A DNA stretch of 50,815 nucleotides from Bacteroidota bacterium. Lineage in GTDB: Bacteria; Bacteroidota; Bacteroidia; UKL13-3. The notes below the pieces were generated by a model. The model did no database searches and was not told the origin of the DNA. It saw only the letters and a program-made list of their open reading frames with translations. The stretch covers positions 1 to 50,815 of the forward strand of contig JANYDU010000037.1 of the NCBI GenBank assembly GCA_025359805.1, in the 5' to 3' direction. Both the position numbers and the translations under genes were made by a program. Below, one piece after another: positions 8,047-17,367 of the stretch (the first letter of the stretch is position 1; each line of letters begins with the position of its first letter).

Positions 8047-8652
8047 ATGAACAAACCATTTCTTAGTATTATTTTAATTTTAATTTCATCAGTAACATTT
8101 GCACAAGATGCAGTTGAGGAAGCCTTTTCAAAAAGTTATACATTTGAAAAAACCGGTAGCTATTCTTCAGCCATTGCCTGTATAAAAAATATATATAGTG
8201 CAAGTAGCTATGAGCAAAATTTACGGTTAGGTTATTTACATTATGAAGCAGGTTTAAATGCTGAATCCATGAATTATTATTCACGGGCAATTATCATTAA
8301 TCCAAATGCTGTGGAACCTAAAATGGGGTATGTTTACCCTGCATCTGTTATGGGAAAATGGGATGATGTGGTAAAACAATATCAATCCATATTAAAGTTG
8401 GATCCTAAAAACACAAATGTGAATTACAAAATGGGATTGATACAATACAACCGAAAAAATTTTCAACTTGCTTACAAACATTTTGAGTTGGTTGTTGGAT
8501 TATATCCTTTTGATTATGATAGCTTATTAATGTTTGCATGGAGCAATTTACAATTGGGGAAAAGTGCAGAAGCAAAATCACTATTTAAAAAAGTATTGCT
8601 CCTGTCTCCTCGCGATAAATCAGCATTAGACGGATTAGCCTTATTAAAATAA
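8047..8652 (+). CDS. secreted TPR protein, first of a tandem pair
   Basis: 201 residues. ATG 8047 is chosen over the ATG at 7999 because it starts a clean signal peptide (MNKPFLSIILILISSVTFAQ) and lines up with the paralogue that follows. The mature part is TPR repeats: SYTFEKTGSYSSAIACIKNI, YLHYEAGLNAESMNYYSRA, KWDDVVKQYQSILKLDP, YNRKNFQLAYKHFELV, SAEAKSLFKKVLLLSP. It probably acts as a periplasmic scaffold. The next gene is a close copy, 28 bases downstream. No catalytic residues are seen and the partner is unknown. Confidence 0.8.
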   Translation: MNKPFLSIILILISSVTFAQDAVEEAFSKSYTFEKTGSYSSAIACIKNIYSASSYEQNLRLGYLHYEAGLNAESMNYYSRAIIINPNAVEPKMGYVYPASVMGKWDDVVKQYQSILKLDPKNTNVNYKMGLIQYNRKNFQLAYKHFELVVGLYPFDYDSLLMFAWSNLQLGKSAEAKSLFKKVLLLSPRDKSALDGLALLK

Positions 8653-8680
8653 ATTTTTACTTTAACTAAACTTATAAATT

Positions 8681-9289
8681 ATGAAAAACAAGATTACCAT
8701 TTTAAGTATGTTGATGTTTGCAGTACTTCAATTATTTGCACAAGAAACCATTCAAAGTGCATTTTCTAAAAGCTATGGTTACGAAAAAGTTGGAAATTAC
8801 ACTTCGGCAATAACTGTTTTAAAAACGATTTACACAACCGATAACTATGAAACAAATATTCGCATTGGATATTTGCTATTTGAAGCAGGAATGTATGACG
8901 AATCGATAAAATATTATAACATCGCCACCAATTTACGCCCTAATTCCATTGAGGCAAAATTGGGATATGTCTTACCAGCTTCGTCTGCCAATAAATGGGA
9001 TGATGTGATTAAGCAATACGAAGAAATTTTAAAAATTGAACCCAATAATTCAAACGTAAATTATTGGCTTGGGTTGATTTATTATAACCGAAAAAATTAT
9101 ACAGTTGCCTATAAAAATTTTGAAAAGGTAACAACACTTTATCCTTTTGATTATGATGGATTGCACATGTTTGCTTGGTGCAATTTAAATGTAAAGAAAA
9201 ATAATGAAGCAAAAGAGCTTTTTAATAGAGTTTTACTTTTATCACCTGGCGATAAATCAGCACTCGAAGGATTATCATTATTAAAATAA
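8681..9289 (+). CDS. secreted TPR protein, second of a tandem pair
   Basis: 202 residues, signal peptide MKNKITILSMLMFAVLQLFA followed by the same TPR layout as the gene before it. Whole stretches match with few changes: KWDDVIKQYEEILKIEP against KWDDVVKQYQSILKLDP, YNRKNYTVAYKNFEKV against YNRKNFQLAYKHFELV, and the shared end LLLSP.DKSALxGLxLLK. This is a local gene duplication, old enough for many substitutions yet without length change, so both copies are probably used. A 57-base gap leads to the YHYH gene on the same strand. Confidence 0.8.
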   Translation: MKNKITILSMLMFAVLQLFAQETIQSAFSKSYGYEKVGNYTSAITVLKTIYTTDNYETNIRIGYLLFEAGMYDESIKYYNIATNLRPNSIEAKLGYVLPASSANKWDDVIKQYEEILKIEPNNSNVNYWLGLIYYNRKNYTVAYKNFEKVTTLYPFDYDGLHMFAWCNLNVKKNNEAKELFNRVLLLSPGDKSALEGLSLLK

Positions 9290-9346
9290 TTAACCTACCG
9301 CAAGTTTTACTATTTTTTATCTTCAAATAAGAAAATATAATAACAT

Positions 9347-10594
9347 ATGAAAAAATTATTTCTATTCATCGCAGTATTATTCGTGTGCTTTCAAATTAAT
9401 TTTGCGCAAACAATTACACCAGAAATTTCTTCTTGGGTAAGAAACACAACAGGCTTAACTGGTTATAATAGTTTGCCGGCTAACGTTCAAATTGTGCAAT
9501 ATTCAGCCAGTAATGTGTATGTAAGTTGTTCATGTATTCCAGGTTATAGTATTGGTCCTTGGACAGGAAATCCAAATATCCCATCTAACCAAAATTTTGT
9601 TTTTAAAATTACACGCACTCCAACTAAAAATACAGGAACATTAACAACTGTTGGTTTAGGTCATGTTGGAATTTGGAGTAATGGAGTAAGTATTGACAAT
9701 GCCGATGATGCGCAAACTTACAATAATGAAGGTGTGTGGCACAGAAATGCATTGGTGTATGAAGGTGTAAGTTTTGATAATTGTTTAGGACATCCTCAAC
9801 AAGGTGGAGAATACCACCACCACGTAAACCCTAAGTGTTTGTATAATGATAAAGATAGTACACACCATTCACCTATTATTGGATATATGTTTGATGGGTT
9901 TCCTGTATATGGCGCTTATGCCTATACAAATATTGACGGTACAGGTGCAATCAAACGTATGATACCTTCTTATCGTACACGCAGTATTACCACACGTACA
10001 ACTTTGCCTGATGGCTCAACAGCGTCAAAACCCGGCCCCGATGTAAATGCAACTTATCCAATTGGAAATTTTTTACAAGATTGGGAATACGTTTCGGGAC
10101 TTGGAGATTTGGATGAACACAACGGACGATTTTGCAAAACACCAGAATATCCAAACGGTACGTATGCGTATTTTGTAACCATTGATGCAGCACAAAAACC
10201 TCTGTATCCTTTTGTAATTGGCAGTACATATTACGGAACTGTACAAGCCGGAAATACAGGTGGTCCAAGCTCTGGACATGTTACCATATCCGAAATTACA
10301 ACAGTTTACAATGGAACAAATACTGGAGTGGCTGATTTAAATAGTAAAATAAAATATGAGTTAATGCCCAACCCAACAAGTGATTATTTGTATTTGTATA
10401 TGGACGCAAATAGCGCCAATAACCTTACCGCAAACCTGTATGATGCTCAAGGGAAATTATTGGAAACAAAAAAATTTATTCAACCCAGTATTGCATATTC
10501 ATTTGATTTAACTAAATATTCAGAAGGGATTTATTTCTTGCATTTAGAAGGAACTGATCAAAAAGTAATTCAAAAAATTATTAAAAACAAATGA
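9347..10594 (+). CDS. YHYH-domain protein exported by T9SS
   Basis: 415 residues. A signal peptide (about 1-20, ending FAQT) leads to a YHYH domain, recognised by Y156-H-H-H159 within GGEYHHHVNPKC and by GYMFDGFPVYG, whose DGFPVYG is residues 183-189; the family takes its name from the paired Tyr-His motif. The C-terminal 80 residues are a type A T9SS sorting domain (ELMPNPTSDYLYLYMD, then EGIYFLHLEG and KVIQKIIKNK), so the protein is passed through the outer membrane and fixed at the surface or released. It stands directly before an MbnP-like and an MbnH-like gene. The His cluster makes metal binding plausible, but no function of the family is firmly known to me. Confidence 0.9.
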   Translation: MKKLFLFIAVLFVCFQINFAQTITPEISSWVRNTTGLTGYNSLPANVQIVQYSASNVYVSCSCIPGYSIGPWTGNPNIPSNQNFVFKITRTPTKNTGTLTTVGLGHVGIWSNGVSIDNADDAQTYNNEGVWHRNALVYEGVSFDNCLGHPQQGGEYHHHVNPKCLYNDKDSTHHSPIIGYMFDGFPVYGAYAYTNIDGTGAIKRMIPSYRTRSITTRTTLPDGSTASKPGPDVNATYPIGNFLQDWEYVSGLGDLDEHNGRFCKTPEYPNGTYAYFVTIDAAQKPLYPFVIGSTYYGTVQAGNTGGPSSGHVTISEITTVYNGTNTGVADLNSKIKYELMPNPTSDYLYLYMDANSANNLTANLYDAQGKLLETKKFIQPSIAYSFDLTKYSEGIYFLHLEGTDQKVIQKIIKNK

Positions 10595-10605
10595 TGTACT
10601 AACTG

Positions 10606-11355
10606 ATGTTTTTGCTAAAAAAAAACATATCTATAATTTTGTTCATAGCAGTCTTAATGGCTGCTATGTCGTTTATAAACGCCAGTGAAAAAAGTAAATT
10701 ATCCATTCAGTTTCACCACATGGTTGGGAGTAAGTTATTAAAATTAGATTCTGTTTTTTATGAAAATGAATTGAACCAATCCTTTACTATTAGCAAGTTT
10801 AAATACTACATCGGAAATATTCAATTGAAGAAAAAAAATGGAACTTCATTTAACTACAATACTTATTTTTTAGTGAATGAAGAAGAAGAATTATCTAAAC
10901 AAATTGAATTAAATAATATTCCTGATGGAGAATATAATTCTATTCGTTTTATTTTAGGAGTAGATAGTTCACACAATTGCAGCGGTATTCAAACAGGAGC
11001 TTTAGACCCCATAAATGCAATGTTTTGGGCATGGAATACTGGATATATTTTTCTAAAATTAGATGGCTCCTCTCCTGCTTCTAACTCTCCTAAAAATATT
11101 TTTGAATTTCATATTGGCGGATACAAACAACCCAATAATTGTATCCGAGAAATCAATTTAAATTTTAGTAACCCATTAATTATTTCTAGTACAAACAAAT
11201 CAACAATACATATTAAAACAGATGTGATAGAAATATTTAAAACTCCAATATCTATTGATTTGTCAAAAATATCATCTGTAACCAATCATCAATATTCAAC
11301 AACCATTGCAAATAATTATGCTGATATGTTTAGCTTGATAACTGATGAAAAATAA
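10606..11355 (+). CDS. MbnP-like (copper-binding type) periplasmic protein
   Basis: 249 residues with an N-terminal signal segment (about 7-26). The MbnP family signature is clear: IQFHHMVG with H37 and H38, ISKFKYYIGNIQL, GIQTGALDPINAMFWAWNTGY with W141 and W143, FLKLDG, and FEFHIGG with H169. In methanotroph MbnP and the related CorA/MopE proteins, a Trp is oxidised to kynurenine and takes part in copper binding, and MbnH, a MauG-like di-heme enzyme, makes the change. Here the two Trp of FWAWNTGY are candidates. The next gene, overlapping by 11 bases, is such a di-heme enzyme. The family call is firm; the modification in this organism is inference. Confidence 0.88.
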   Translation: MFLLKKNISIILFIAVLMAAMSFINASEKSKLSIQFHHMVGSKLLKLDSVFYENELNQSFTISKFKYYIGNIQLKKKNGTSFNYNTYFLVNEEEELSKQIELNNIPDGEYNSIRFILGVDSSHNCSGIQTGALDPINAMFWAWNTGYIFLKLDGSSPASNSPKNIFEFHIGGYKQPNNCIREINLNFSNPLIISSTNKSTIHIKTDVIEIFKTPISIDLSKISSVTNHQYSTTIANNYADMFSLITDEK

Positions 11356-12382
11356 ATTTACAATCGTATCTATATTTACTTTGGCATTTTGCGTTTTTAC
11401 CGCTTTTATAAATTCTGAAAACCCTTATTTCATTATTACTAAAAAAGATGTTGAACTTAAAATTCCGAAAGGATTTCCCAAACCCATTTACAAATTTAAA
11501 TTAAACCAACCCACACCTGAAGGATTCATATTAGGCAGAAAATTATTTTACGATCCTATTCTTTCCAAGGATAGTTCAATCAGTTGCGGAAGCTGCCACC
11601 AACGAATTGCCGCCTTTGCACATATTGACCATACGCTAAGCCATGGCATTAATGGATTAATTGGAAACAGAAATGTTCCTCCAATTCAAAACATGATTTG
11701 GCAAACCAATTTTATGTGGGATGGAGGAATTAATCATTTGGATTTACAACCCATAGCCCCAATAACCAATGCAATTGAAATGAATGAAAATTTGAAGCAC
11801 GTTATTCAAAAACTTCAATGCAATAACAACTATAAAATTTTATTCAACCGTGCTTTTTATGATACCATTATCACCTCTGAGAAAATGCTAAAAGCCATTT
11901 CACAATTTGTTGGGTTAATGATTTCCGCTAACTCTCGATATGATAAATTTATGAGAAAAGAAGACACCCTTTCTCAACAAGAATTAAACGGACTTAAATT
12001 ATTTAGGTTGCATTGTGCAGCTTGTCATAAAGAACCTTTGTTTACTGATAATACTTTTAGAAATAATGGTTTACTAACGGATACTTCTTTAAAAGATTTC
12101 GGCCGTTTTGCAATTACTGGTTTAGAAAAAGATAAAATGAAATTTAAAGTTCCCAGTTTGCGAAACATTGAAATGACTTATCCATATATGCACGATGGGC
12201 GTTTTAGAAATTTAAAACAAGTAGTTAACCATTATGCAAAAGGAATTTTTTTGAATGAAACTGACGAGCTCATTCGCAAAATAAACTTATCAGAAAAAGA
12301 TCAAGTTGATATCATTTCATTCTTAAAAACACTCACCGATAAAACTTTTTTATACGATATACGATTTGCGGAACCCCTCTAA
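11345..12382 (+). CDS. di-heme cytochrome c peroxidase, MbnH/MauG-like
   Basis: 345 residues with a signal peptide (about 1-24). Two c-type heme sites are present: C81-G-S-C84-H85 and C224-A-A-C227-H228. The region LRNIEMTYPYMHDGRFRNL near residue 275-295 is the conserved bacterial CCP/MauG stretch that holds the heme-pocket residues. The family either reduces hydrogen peroxide or, in MauG and MbnH, oxidises a Trp in a partner protein through a high-valent iron state. The gene overlaps the MbnP-like gene by 11 bases, which points to the MbnH role. Haem attachment occurs in the periplasm. Whether residue choices favour peroxidase or MbnH chemistry cannot be decided by eye. Confidence 0.9.
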   Translation: MKNKFTIVSIFTLAFCVFTAFINSENPYFIITKKDVELKIPKGFPKPIYKFKLNQPTPEGFILGRKLFYDPILSKDSSISCGSCHQRIAAFAHIDHTLSHGINGLIGNRNVPPIQNMIWQTNFMWDGGINHLDLQPIAPITNAIEMNENLKHVIQKLQCNNNYKILFNRAFYDTIITSEKMLKAISQFVGLMISANSRYDKFMRKEDTLSQQELNGLKLFRLHCAACHKEPLFTDNTFRNNGLLTDTSLKDFGRFAITGLEKDKMKFKVPSLRNIEMTYPYMHDGRFRNLKQVVNHYAKGIFLNETDELIRKINLSEKDQVDIISFLKTLTDKTFLYDIRFAEPL

Positions 12383-12450
12383 ATTAACCGCACATGTAAA
12401 AGCTTCATCAACTCATTTTATCAACACAATTTTTGATTACTTTTGATGCC

Positions 12451-13713
12451 ATGATAAAAAACATTCGCACTGTTATTAATCAAATTATGGAAAGCATTGC
12501 TTTTGCCTACGAAGCTTTACGTAATAATAAAGTGCGAACATTCCTATCTACACTTGGCATTACCATTGGTATTTTTTGTATCATCATGGTATTAACAATG
12601 GTTGAATCTCTTGAAAAAAATGTACAAGCCAGTGTTGAATCGTTAGGAAAAGATGTAATATTTATTGATAAATGGCCATGGGATTTTGGCAGTGATTACA
12701 AGTGGTGGAAATACATGAATCGACCAAATCCAAAGTTAGCAGAATTACGAACTGTAAAAGAAAAAGCAACTTTATCAGATGCCAGTACTTTAGTGGTTAC
12801 ACTTGGAGGAAGTACTGTAAAATATGAAAGCAACTCGGCTGTTGGAGTAAATATTTTAGGCGTTTCTTTTGATTATGATAAAGTAAGAAGTTTTGATTTT
12901 TTTGATGGGAGATATTTTACCGAAGGGGAATCAAAAAACGGTTCGATGGTTGCCATCATTGGTTATGCTTTAGCTGAAACTTTATTTCCAAGTGTAAATC
13001 CAATTGATAAAGAAGTTACTTTAAAAGGAAGAAAATTTAGAATTATAGGTGTTACTCAAAAAGAAGGCGAAAGTTTATTGGGAAATAGTTTAGACAATAA
13101 CATGATTATTCCTGTTCAAACGGTTGCCAATTATGTGCGCATTAATTCGGATAGAGCCAATGCACAAATTCAAGTAAAAGCAGCAACAGGAATTCCGCTT
13201 GAAATGATGGAAGATGAATTGCGTGGAATTATGCGATCAACCAGAAAACTTAAACCCGGACAAGAACAAAATTTCGCCCTAAATAAAACTACTTTAATTG
13301 CCGAACCTTTAAAAGCAGTTTTTGGAGTGATTACTTTTGCAGGTTGGATTATTGGTGGGTTTGCCATGCTTGTTGGAGGGTTTGGTATTGCCAATATTAT
13401 GTTTGTTTCTGTGAAAGAACGTACCAACCAAATTGGTATTCAAAAAGCATTGGGCGCAAAAAATTATTTTATATTAATTGAGTTTTTAGTAGAAGCTATC
13501 ATTTTGTGTTTGGTTGGAGGTGCTATTGGAATTCTTTTGGTTTGGGGCATTAGTTATTGGGTAACAAACTCTATTGATTTTACTATTTCATTAAGCTTAG
13601 GAAATATTTTAACAGGTGTAACTGTATCGGTGGTTATTGGTTTGATATCAGGTTTTATTCCAGCTTGGACAGCCTCCAGATTGGACCCTGTAATTGCTAT
13701 TAGAGCGAAGTAA
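12451..13713 (+). CDS. MacB/FtsX-type ABC transporter permease
   Basis: 420 residues. One N-terminal helix (about 35-55, TFLSTLGITIGIFCIIMVL) is followed by a large periplasmic MacB_PCD domain (about 60-275), then three helices that end in the FtsX part (GGFGIANIMFVSVKERTNQIGIQKALGAK and FIPAWTASRLDPVIAIRAK). Such permeases do not carry substrates through the membrane; they drive mechanical release of envelope substrates. ATG 12451 is chosen, with MESIAFAYEAL at 12487 as an alternative. Its ATPase and membrane-fusion partners are not nearby and must be encoded elsewhere. The TonB receptor gene begins at the very next base, so the two are probably coupled. Confidence 0.9.
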   Translation: MIKNIRTVINQIMESIAFAYEALRNNKVRTFLSTLGITIGIFCIIMVLTMVESLEKNVQASVESLGKDVIFIDKWPWDFGSDYKWWKYMNRPNPKLAELRTVKEKATLSDASTLVVTLGGSTVKYESNSAVGVNILGVSFDYDKVRSFDFFDGRYFTEGESKNGSMVAIIGYALAETLFPSVNPIDKEVTLKGRKFRIIGVTQKEGESLLGNSLDNNMIIPVQTVANYVRINSDRANAQIQVKAATGIPLEMMEDELRGIMRSTRKLKPGQEQNFALNKTTLIAEPLKAVFGVITFAGWIIGGFAMLVGGFGIANIMFVSVKERTNQIGIQKALGAKNYFILIEFLVEAIILCLVGGAIGILLVWGISYWVTNSIDFTISLSLGNILTGVTVSVVIGLISGFIPAWTASRLDPVIAIRAK

Positions 13714-15846
13714 ATGTTAAAGAAAATAATTGTAATCCTTGCCTTTTTTCCACTTTTAGCTCAAGCACAAAACACTTTTAAAGTTGTAATTAAAGATAGC
13801 GAAACCAAAGAAAAACTTATTGGCGCAAGTGCCTATATCAAAACATTAAAGCTTGGTGCAACAACCGATACCAGTGGAACACTCGTTATCAACAAAATTC
13901 CTAATGGCGAATACGAAATTGTTTTTTCTTATATAGGTTATGAAAAAAGTGAGAAAGAAATTTCATTTCCTCTGTCAAAACAACCTATTGAAATTTTATT
14001 AAAAAGTGAAAGTGGTGAGTTAGCTGATGTGATTGTTACCTCTACAAGAACCAATTCACGGATTGAAGATATTCCCATTCGAGTGGAAGTAATTGGGGAG
14101 GAAGAAGTAAAAGAAAAGCCATCCAATATTTCAAAAATATTATTAGAATCTCCAAGCATTCAAGTACAACAAACATCAGCCACAAACGGAAACGTAAGCA
14201 TCCGATTGCAAGGTTTAGATGGAAAATACACCCAAATTCTTAAAGATGGATTTCCACTTTATGGAGGATTTGCACAAGGATTAAGTATCATGCAAATTCC
14301 CCCACTCGATTTAAAACAAGTAGAAATTATTAAGGGTTCTGCTTCTTCACTTTATGGTAGTGATGCCATTGCAGGAATTATAAATTTAATTTCAAAACAA
14401 CCTCAACAAAAAAGAGAACTTACTTTTTTATTCAATCAAACATCATTGCAAGGAAATAATGCCGATGCTTATTTTTCTAAACGATGGAATAAATTTGGAC
14501 TCACTTTTTTATCTGCAAATAGTTTTCAATCGGCAGTAGATGTGAATAAAGATAACTTTTCCGATTTACCCAAAACACAAACATTTAATATTGCTCCCAC
14601 CTTTTTTTATTTTATTGATTCATCAACAACATTACGTTTTGGATTAAATGGAACAACAGACAATCGGATTGGTGGAGATATGCAGGTAATTAGTAATAAA
14701 ACAGATTCCTTGCATAAATATTTTGAAGAGAATATTTCTAATCGCCTTTCATCACAAATAAAATTTGACAAAAAATTTGAACATGGAAAATCTTTTACGT
14801 TTAAAAATAGTGTTTCCTATTTCAACAGAACCATTAATCAATCTAACTCCACTTTTAAGGGAACACAAATAAGCAGTTATTCGGAAGCGTCATATATTTT
14901 TAGTATGCGCAACCACCAATTTGTTACAGGTGTAAATTTTATTACCGAAAATTTTTCGGAAGACAGTTCAAAAAGTCATCAACAAAGAAATTATAACTAC
15001 AATACCACAGGAATATTTTTACAAGACGATTGGAAGCCTACCGAAAAATTTTCATTGCAAGCAGGGCTTCGCACAGATTATCAAAATCAATTTGGATTAT
15101 TTGTTTTGCCACGTTTAGCGGTTAAGTATAAATTTACAAATGTATTTTATGTGAGAGTTGGAAGTGGATTTGGTTACAAAGTTCCAACTATATTCTCAAC
15201 CGCATCTGAGCAAAATGGAATCAATACGATACAACCTCTTTCATCATCCATAAAAGCCGAAAAATCCATTGGATTTAATATTGATTTTAATTATAAACTT
15301 ATTATTGGTGAAGCTTCTATTACTTTCAATCAATCATTTTTTGCTACACAAATTAATAACCCTTTGGTGCTTGATACTTTTAATTTTACAAACAAAAATT
15401 TACCAATTTTAACTGCTGGTTTTGAAAGCAATATGCGCTACAGATTGGATGAGTTTCAAATATTTGCTGCTTATTCTTTTATAGATGCACAAAGAAAATA
15501 TGATGCATCACAATCGTTTATTCCATTAACCCCTCAACACAAATTAAATGTTGATATTATTTTTGAAGAGGAACAAAACTACTCTGTAGCTTTTGAAGCA
15601 TTTTACCTCTCATCTATGTTTAGAGATAATGATACCAAGACTAATGATTATTATACTTTTGGAATTATTTTTCAGAAACATATTAAACAGTTTAGCATCA
15701 TTACCAGTTGTGAAAACATATTTGACATCCGACAAACACGATTTGAAAATATGATTATTCCCCCAACAAGTACTCCTACTTTTAGACAAGTTTATGCACC
15801 GCTTGATGGAAGAGTATTTAGTTTGGCATTAAGGATAAAATTATAA
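13714..15846 (+). CDS. TonB-dependent outer-membrane receptor
   Basis: 710 residues. The signal peptide (MLKKIIVILAFFPLLAQAQ) precedes a carboxypeptidase-regulatory-like domain (about 22-95, KLIGASAYIKTLKLGATT), a plug (about 115-230, with EIIKGSASSLYGSDAIAGII) and a 22-strand barrel that ends in RVFSLALRIKL, a terminal aromatic/hydrophobic barrel strand. Such proteins bring metal complexes, vitamins or oligomers into the periplasm using TonB energy. It starts one base after the stop of the permease gene. It lies in the same run as the MbnP-type genes, so a metal complex is an attractive but unproved ligand. No SusD-like partner is present. Confidence 0.92.
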   Translation: MLKKIIVILAFFPLLAQAQNTFKVVIKDSETKEKLIGASAYIKTLKLGATTDTSGTLVINKIPNGEYEIVFSYIGYEKSEKEISFPLSKQPIEILLKSESGELADVIVTSTRTNSRIEDIPIRVEVIGEEEVKEKPSNISKILLESPSIQVQQTSATNGNVSIRLQGLDGKYTQILKDGFPLYGGFAQGLSIMQIPPLDLKQVEIIKGSASSLYGSDAIAGIINLISKQPQQKRELTFLFNQTSLQGNNADAYFSKRWNKFGLTFLSANSFQSAVDVNKDNFSDLPKTQTFNIAPTFFYFIDSSTTLRFGLNGTTDNRIGGDMQVISNKTDSLHKYFEENISNRLSSQIKFDKKFEHGKSFTFKNSVSYFNRTINQSNSTFKGTQISSYSEASYIFSMRNHQFVTGVNFITENFSEDSSKSHQQRNYNYNTTGIFLQDDWKPTEKFSLQAGLRTDYQNQFGLFVLPRLAVKYKFTNVFYVRVGSGFGYKVPTIFSTASEQNGINTIQPLSSSIKAEKSIGFNIDFNYKLIIGEASITFNQSFFATQINNPLVLDTFNFTNKNLPILTAGFESNMRYRLDEFQIFAAYSFIDAQRKYDASQSFIPLTPQHKLNVDIIFEEEQNYSVAFEAFYLSSMFRDNDTKTNDYYTFGIIFQKHIKQFSIITSCENIFDIRQTRFENMIIPPTSTPTFRQVYAPLDGRVFSLALRIKL

Positions 15847-15940
15847 GAAAATTATTTCTACTCGTTACGAGCCTACAATTGGAATTTCAGTTTTTCAACA
15901 CTCTCTTTTTAAGTATCCATTGCCTGCTTATCTTCGCCAC

Positions 15941-17350
15941 GTGAAAGTGACATTAACCAATCCTCTATTCAAGCAAATTTCTAAACTATCTGCACAACAT
16001 CATTTACCCGCATTTGTTGTTGGGGGATTTGTACGTGATATTTTTTTAAACCGTCCATCAAAGGATGTTGATATAGTTGTTTTGGGTGATGGCATTGAAT
16101 TAGCCAAAGCATTTGCACATAGTTTGCCCGGCAAAAAAGACTTCGCCTATTTCAAAAATTTTGGAACAGCTATGGTTAAAACTGATGATTGGGAAGTAGA
16201 ATTTGTAGGTGCCAGAAAAGAATCTTACACACGTGATTCTCGAAAACCAACTGTTGAACCGGGCACTATTGAAGATGATCAAAACCGCAGAGATTTTACC
16301 ATAAACGCATTAGCCATTAGTTTAAATGAAAATAATTTTGGAGAATTAGTTGACCCATTTAATGGCTTAAAAGATCTAGAACAAAAAATTATTCGCACAC
16401 CTCTTGACCCTAATATTACATTTAGTGATGACCCATTAAGAATGATGAGAGCCATCCGATTTTCGGCTCAGTTAAATTTCACAATTCATCCCGAAACTTT
16501 CGAATCTATTTGCGCAAATAAACATCGTATTGAAATTATTTCAGCTGAACGGATTACCGATGAATTAAATAAAATTAACTTATCCAAAATTCCTTCTATA
16601 GGTTATAAATTATTGTTTGAAACAGGATTACTTCAACTTATTTTTCCTGAACTATCTGATATGCAAGGTGTGGAAATTAGAGAAGGAAAAGCTCATAAAG
16701 ATAATTTTTATCACACCCTCCAAGTGCTCGATAATTTAAGTGAAGAGAGTAATGATCTTTGGTTAAGATGGGCAGCTATTTTGCATGATATTGCTAAACC
16801 TATTACCAAAAGATTTATTGAAGGCGAAGGTTGGACTTTTCATGGGCATGAAGATAAGGGCTCTCGAATGGTTGCTAAAATATTCAGAAAACTTAAGCTG
16901 CCATTAAATGAAAAAATGAAATTTGTAGAGAAGATTGTTGCTCTACATCATCGCCCTAAAGCATTGGCAAACGAAGGAATTACCGATAGTGCTATTAGAA
17001 GATTAATTGTAGATGCAGATGATGATATAGATGCATTGTTTATGTTTTGCAGAGCTGACATGACTACTCGCAATGCACAAAAATTAGACCTCTATAAACA
17101 CAATTTAAAACAAGTAGAATTAATGGTTGCCGATGTAAGTGCTAAAGATAGCCTTCGCAATTGGCAACCTCCAATTAGTGGAGAAGATATTATGAAAATT
17201 TTTGGCATCGGTCCTTCAAAAGAAGTAGGCATTATCAAACAAGAAATTCGCGAATCCATCTTAGAAGGTCACATCAAAAATGATTACCAAGAGGCTTATC
17301 AATTAATGATTGAATTAGGAATCAAACAAGGCTTAAAACCTTTAGCATAA
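15941..17350 (+). CDS. cca: CCA tRNA nucleotidyltransferase / polyA polymerase family, with HD domain
   Basis: 469 residues. The nucleotidyltransferase core shows GGFVRD (G28-D33) and the two metal-binding aspartates D42-x-D44, followed by RRDFTINALA and the DPLRMMRAIRFSAQ helix used for base selection. The C-terminal half contains an HD phosphohydrolase-type domain (LHDIAKP, GHEDKG). It adds or repairs the CCA end of tRNAs; several tRNA genes in this window lack an encoded CCA. No ATG start is present: TTG at 15920 or GTG at 15941 or 15947 are possible, and GTG 15941 gives the usual family N-terminus. The next gene follows with an apparent 17-base gap. Confidence 0.9.
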   Translation: MKVTLTNPLFKQISKLSAQHHLPAFVVGGFVRDIFLNRPSKDVDIVVLGDGIELAKAFAHSLPGKKDFAYFKNFGTAMVKTDDWEVEFVGARKESYTRDSRKPTVEPGTIEDDQNRRDFTINALAISLNENNFGELVDPFNGLKDLEQKIIRTPLDPNITFSDDPLRMMRAIRFSAQLNFTIHPETFESICANKHRIEIISAERITDELNKINLSKIPSIGYKLLFETGLLQLIFPELSDMQGVEIREGKAHKDNFYHTLQVLDNLSEESNDLWLRWAAILHDIAKPITKRFIEGEGWTFHGHEDKGSRMVAKIFRKLKLPLNEKMKFVEKIVALHHRPKALANEGITDSAIRRLIVDADDDIDALFMFCRADMTTRNAQKLDLYKHNLKQVELMVADVSAKDSLRNWQPPISGEDIMKIFGIGPSKEVGIIKQEIRESILEGHIKNDYQEAYQLMIELGIKQGLKPLA

Positions 17351-17367
17351 TGTATTACTTTCGCACC

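Noticed and set aside
12451..15846. Permease and TonB receptor as a complete copper uptake or efflux system
   Set aside because: No ATPase or membrane-fusion gene and no ligand-specific residues are seen; only position links them with copper, so it is kept as inference only.
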